Shown in pieces: positions 61,575 to 64,000 of a stretch of DNA of 64,000 nucleotides. Made by a program: the position numbers and the translations under genes. Where the stretch lies: assembly GCA_039029135.1 (NCBI GenBank), contig JBCCGT010000009.1:119768-183767 (forward strand). The letters are read 5' to 3'. Within the stretch, counting starts at the first letter, position 1; every line of letters starts with the position of its first letter. Origin of the DNA: JALZVT01 sp039029135 (lineage in GTDB: Bacteria > Pseudomonadota > Gammaproteobacteria > Pseudomonadales > Azotimanducaceae). The notes beneath the pieces are model-generated. The model ran no database searches. It saw nothing but the letters and a program-made list of their open reading frames with translations, and was not told the origin of the DNA.

Positions 61575-64000
61575 ATGAAAAGAATGCTGATAAACGCCGC
61601 GCAGCCTGAAGAGGTGCGCGTGGCACTGGTCGATGGTCAGAAGATCTATGACCTGGATTTTGAGAATTACAGTCGCGAACAGAAGAAGGGCAACATCTAC
61701 AAGGCGCGCATTACCCGCGTCGAGCCCAGCCTGGAGGCCGCCTTCGTCGATTTCGGCTCCGAGCGCCACGGTTTTCTGCCGCTCAAGGACATCGCCCGGG
61801 AGTACTTCAAGCGCGACGCCGACGCGTCCGGAAAACTCAACATCGGCGACCTCATTAAGGAAGGCCAGGAGGTTCTGGTCCAGGTCGAGAAGGAGGAGCG
61901 GGGTAACAAAGGGGCCGCGCTGACCACATTCATTAGTCTCGCCGGTCGCTACATGGTGTTGATGCCGAACAATCCCCGAGCGGGCGGCATCTCGAGGCGT
62001 ATCGAGGGCGAAGAGCGCGATCAGCTGCGCGCGGCGCTGGCGAAGCTGGACATCCCCAAGGGCATGGGCGTCATCGTCCGCACCGCCGGCGTCAGCCGGG
62101 GTGAAGAGGAGATGCGCTGGGATCTCGACTATCTGCGCCAGCTCTGGGACGCCATCTCGACGGCGGGGGGCAAAACGAAGGCCCCTGCCCTCCTGTATCA
62201 GGAGAACAGCGTCATTCTGCGCACGATTCGCGACAACCTGCGTCGCGATGTCGGCGAGGTCCTGATCGATAAGCGCGAGGCATTCGAGGAGGCACAGACC
62301 TTCATCTCACAGGTAATGCCGCACTACGCCGAGCGCATCAAGCTGTATTCGGATCCGATTCCGCTGTTCAGCCGCTATCAGATTGAGAGCCAGATCGAGT
62401 CGGCCTTCGAACGCACCGTGAAACTGCCTTCCGGCGGCTCGCTGGTCATCGACCCGACCGAGGCCCTGGTATCGATCGACATCAACTCGGCGCGCGCAAC
62501 CAAGGGTTCTGACATCGAAGAGACCGCGCTCAACACGAACCTGGAGGCGGCGGACGAGATCGCCCGGCAGCTTCGACTGCGTGATATGGGCGGACTGGTC
62601 GTCATCGACTTCATCGACATGAGCAGCTCCAAAAACCAGCGCGCGGTCGAAGGGCGTATGCGTGACGCGCTGGACGCCGATCGCGCGCGCGTTCAGATCG
62701 GCCGCATCTCGCGCTTCGGGCTGATGGAAATGTCGCGACAGCGACTGCGCCCCTCGCTGGACGAACTGACCACCGAAATCTGCCCGCGCTGCACCGGCTC
62801 AGGCCGCGTGCGAGACACCAAGTCGCTGGCGCTGACGATTCTGCGTGTGGTCGAAGAAGAGGCGCTGAAGGAACGCAGCTCCATGGTTCGCATCCAGGTG
62901 CCGCTGCAAATCGCCTCCTACCTGCTGAACGAAAAGCGCGAAGAGGTGGCGTCGATAGAACGGCGCACCAACACGCACGTCGTGGTGGTGCCGAACGTCA
63001 ATCTGGAAACGCCCCACTACAACGTTGAGCGCCTGCGCGACGACGTCGTCGCTCGGGAAGGCAGCGCCCCAAGCTACGAGCTCACGGTGACCGAGCTCGA
63101 AGAGCCGGAGATGCACAGTCGCGAAGTTCCCGTCGCGGTCCGCCAGCAGGCGGCGGTCGGGCCAATCGCACCGCGCACGCCCACCCCGGCAGCAGCCACT
63201 CCGGTAGCTCCGGTTGCAGAGACGGCGGACGTGACCGCAGCGGAGGCGAAAACACCGCAAGCGCAACCCAGCGCCGAGGCGATGCCGCGCCAGGAGGCAC
63301 GGGCAACGCCCGCCCGCCAGGCCGCGGCAGACAACGACACCAAGAGTTGGCTGTCGCGCACGCTGGACAATATGTTCGGCGCTGACACGCCCGTCGCGGC
63401 GCCGCCGCGCAAGGCACGCGCCAACGACAGCCGGCAGAAGTCAAAGGGCGAAGACAAGCGCGGACGGACAAAGTCCGAAGCGTCGCCGGAAGGCAAGCGC
63501 GACCAGCAGAAGACCGAACAGCCGCGCAAGTCCTCGCGGACCGAAGCCGATAGCGATACAGATGGGCGACGGCAGGACGGTAAGGGCAACCGTACGGAAC
63601 GCAAGGACGGCCGCAGAAGCGACGGCAAGAACGGCGATAGGGCGAACGATCGAAACACAGACAGAGCCGACAACAAGGACAATGGCAGGAATTCCAGTCG
63701 TCGGGACGGCGCGGGTCAGCGGGAACGCAAATCTGAACAGCGCGCCGATCAGGAAGCCAGGGCGGAGCAGGTCGAGAAGGCGGCCGAGGCGGCACCGAAC
63801 GCAGAGGGTCGTGCGCGCGATCAGGGCAGCGAGCAGAAGCCGCGCCGTGGCAAGCCGCCCGTACGCAAAGAGCGGCCTAACGACGCCACCCGCAAACCGA
63901 GCCCGGAGCAGCTCGCGGCAAGCAAACGCATGCCGCCACGCGATCGTAGCGCGCTCGGCGGCGGCGAGCAGCGCCCCGCAGCGTCGCGGCCGCCGGCGAG
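61575..64000 (+). CDS. rne: Ribonuclease E (3' end outside window)
   Basis: RNase E starts most mRNA decay and processes rRNA and tRNA. The ATG at 61575 gives MKRMLINAAQPEEVRVALVD, the family start. The S1 domain lies near residues 35-120. The catalytic DNase I-like part has DINSARATKG and VVIDFIDM with the two Asp ligands, and the zinc-link is CPRCTGSG. After about residue 500 the tail becomes Lys/Arg/Asp-rich and disordered, with a SWLSRTLDNMFG amphipathic stretch that may bind membrane or partner proteins. The frame is open at the right edge after 808 codons. Confidence 0.96.
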   Translation, partial: MKRMLINAAQPEEVRVALVDGQKIYDLDFENYSREQKKGNIYKARITRVEPSLEAAFVDFGSERHGFLPLKDIAREYFKRDADASGKLNIGDLIKEGQEVLVQVEKEERGNKGAALTTFISLAGRYMVLMPNNPRAGGISRRIEGEERDQLRAALAKLDIPKGMGVIVRTAGVSRGEEEMRWDLDYLRQLWDAISTAGGKTKAPALLYQENSVILRTIRDNLRRDVGEVLIDKREAFEEAQTFISQVMPHYAERIKLYSDPIPLFSRYQIESQIESAFERTVKLPSGGSLVIDPTEALVSIDINSARATKGSDIEETALNTNLEAADEIARQLRLRDMGGLVVIDFIDMSSSKNQRAVEGRMRDALDADRARVQIGRISRFGLMEMSRQRLRPSLDELTTEICPRCTGSGRVRDTKSLALTILRVVEEEALKERSSMVRIQVPLQIASYLLNEKREEVASIERRTNTHVVVVPNVNLETPHYNVERLRDDVVAREGSAPSYELTVTELEEPEMHSREVPVAVRQQAAVGPIAPRTPTPAAATPVAPVAETADVTAAEAKTPQAQPSAEAMPRQEARATPARQAAADNDTKSWLSRTLDNMFGADTPVAAPPRKARANDSRQKSKGEDKRGRTKSEASPEGKRDQQKTEQPRKSSRTEADSDTDGRRQDGKGNRTERKDGRRSDGKNGDRANDRNTDRADNKDNGRNSSRRDGAGQRERKSEQRADQEARAEQVEKAAEAAPNAEGRARDQGSEQKPRRGKPPVRKERPNDATRKPSPEQLAASKRMPPRDRSALGGGEQRPAASRPPA

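Noticed and set aside
1..64000. CRISPR array, rRNA or tRNA genes
   Set aside because: No regularly spaced 25-40-base repeats with unique spacers and no recognisable tRNA or rRNA sequence were seen. The element's target is a protein gene, not a tRNA.

Overview
The window is bacterial chromosome of high G+C content. It most resembles a non-enteric gammaproteobacterium. The evidence is gene order: a gacA/uvrY–uvrC–pgsA neighbourhood, the rne / rluC–maf–yceD–rpmF–plsX–fab–acpP–fabF–mltG–tmk–holB–pilZ–tatD block, a TonB2-type operon (DUF3450–TtpC–ExbB–ExbD–TonB–TPR) and a DUF1631 gene. I cannot name genus or species from sequence alone.

Layout. (1) 1-4.2 kb: host DNA with pgsA (cut by the window edge), uvrC, a family-5 uracil-DNA glycosylase and a small zinc-finger protein. 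(2) 4.2-21.7 kb: a 17.4-kb integrative element lying inside the host response-regulator gene gacA/uvrY. The gene's DNA-binding end is at 4.0-4.23 kb and its receiver end at 21.65-22.13 kb. The two halves meet at a shared 7-bp core, ACCACCA, and join in frame with no residue lost. The element holds a P4-type integrase, a chain of overlapping genes ending in a ParB-like/HTH protein and an SF2 helicase, a more A+T-rich cargo block of exported and membrane proteins, a second short tyrosine recombinase, an Mrr-like nuclease, an IS1182-type transposase remnant and a SIR2-domain protein. Three copies of a 37-bp symmetric DNA site sit in the replication/partition module. (3) 22.5-33 kb: housekeeping and metabolic genes (gcdH, a second acyl-CoA dehydrogenase, an HDOD/histidine-kinase hybrid, xthA, pyrF, PilZ, DUF1631, ribE). 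(4) 33-38.4 kb: one TonB2-type energy-transduction operon, followed by about 1 kb without a recognisable gene. (5) 39.4-48.4 kb: dienelactone hydrolase, PhoB, an SDR, a HAD hydrolase, two subunits of a molybdenum hydroxylase lacking the large subunit, two peptidases and an acetyltransferase. (6) 48.4-64 kb: the fatty-acid / lipid / cell-wall / ribosome block, ending in rne (cut by the right edge). fabH is missing from its usual place between plsX and fabD, and pabC from between fabF and mltG.

How parts work together. The fab block makes acyl-ACP chains for PlsX and membrane lipid, and PgsA makes phosphatidylglycerol phosphate. UvrC, UdgB and XthA are DNA-repair enzymes. The TonB2 operon would energise outer-membrane transporters encoded elsewhere. 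The element carries its own recombination, putative replication/partition and probable defence functions, and its insertion removes the DNA-binding domain from GacA, a global regulator. Several short tandem repeats are scattered through the host genes and spacers (pgsA tail, maf tail, yceD–rpmF spacer, rne leader).
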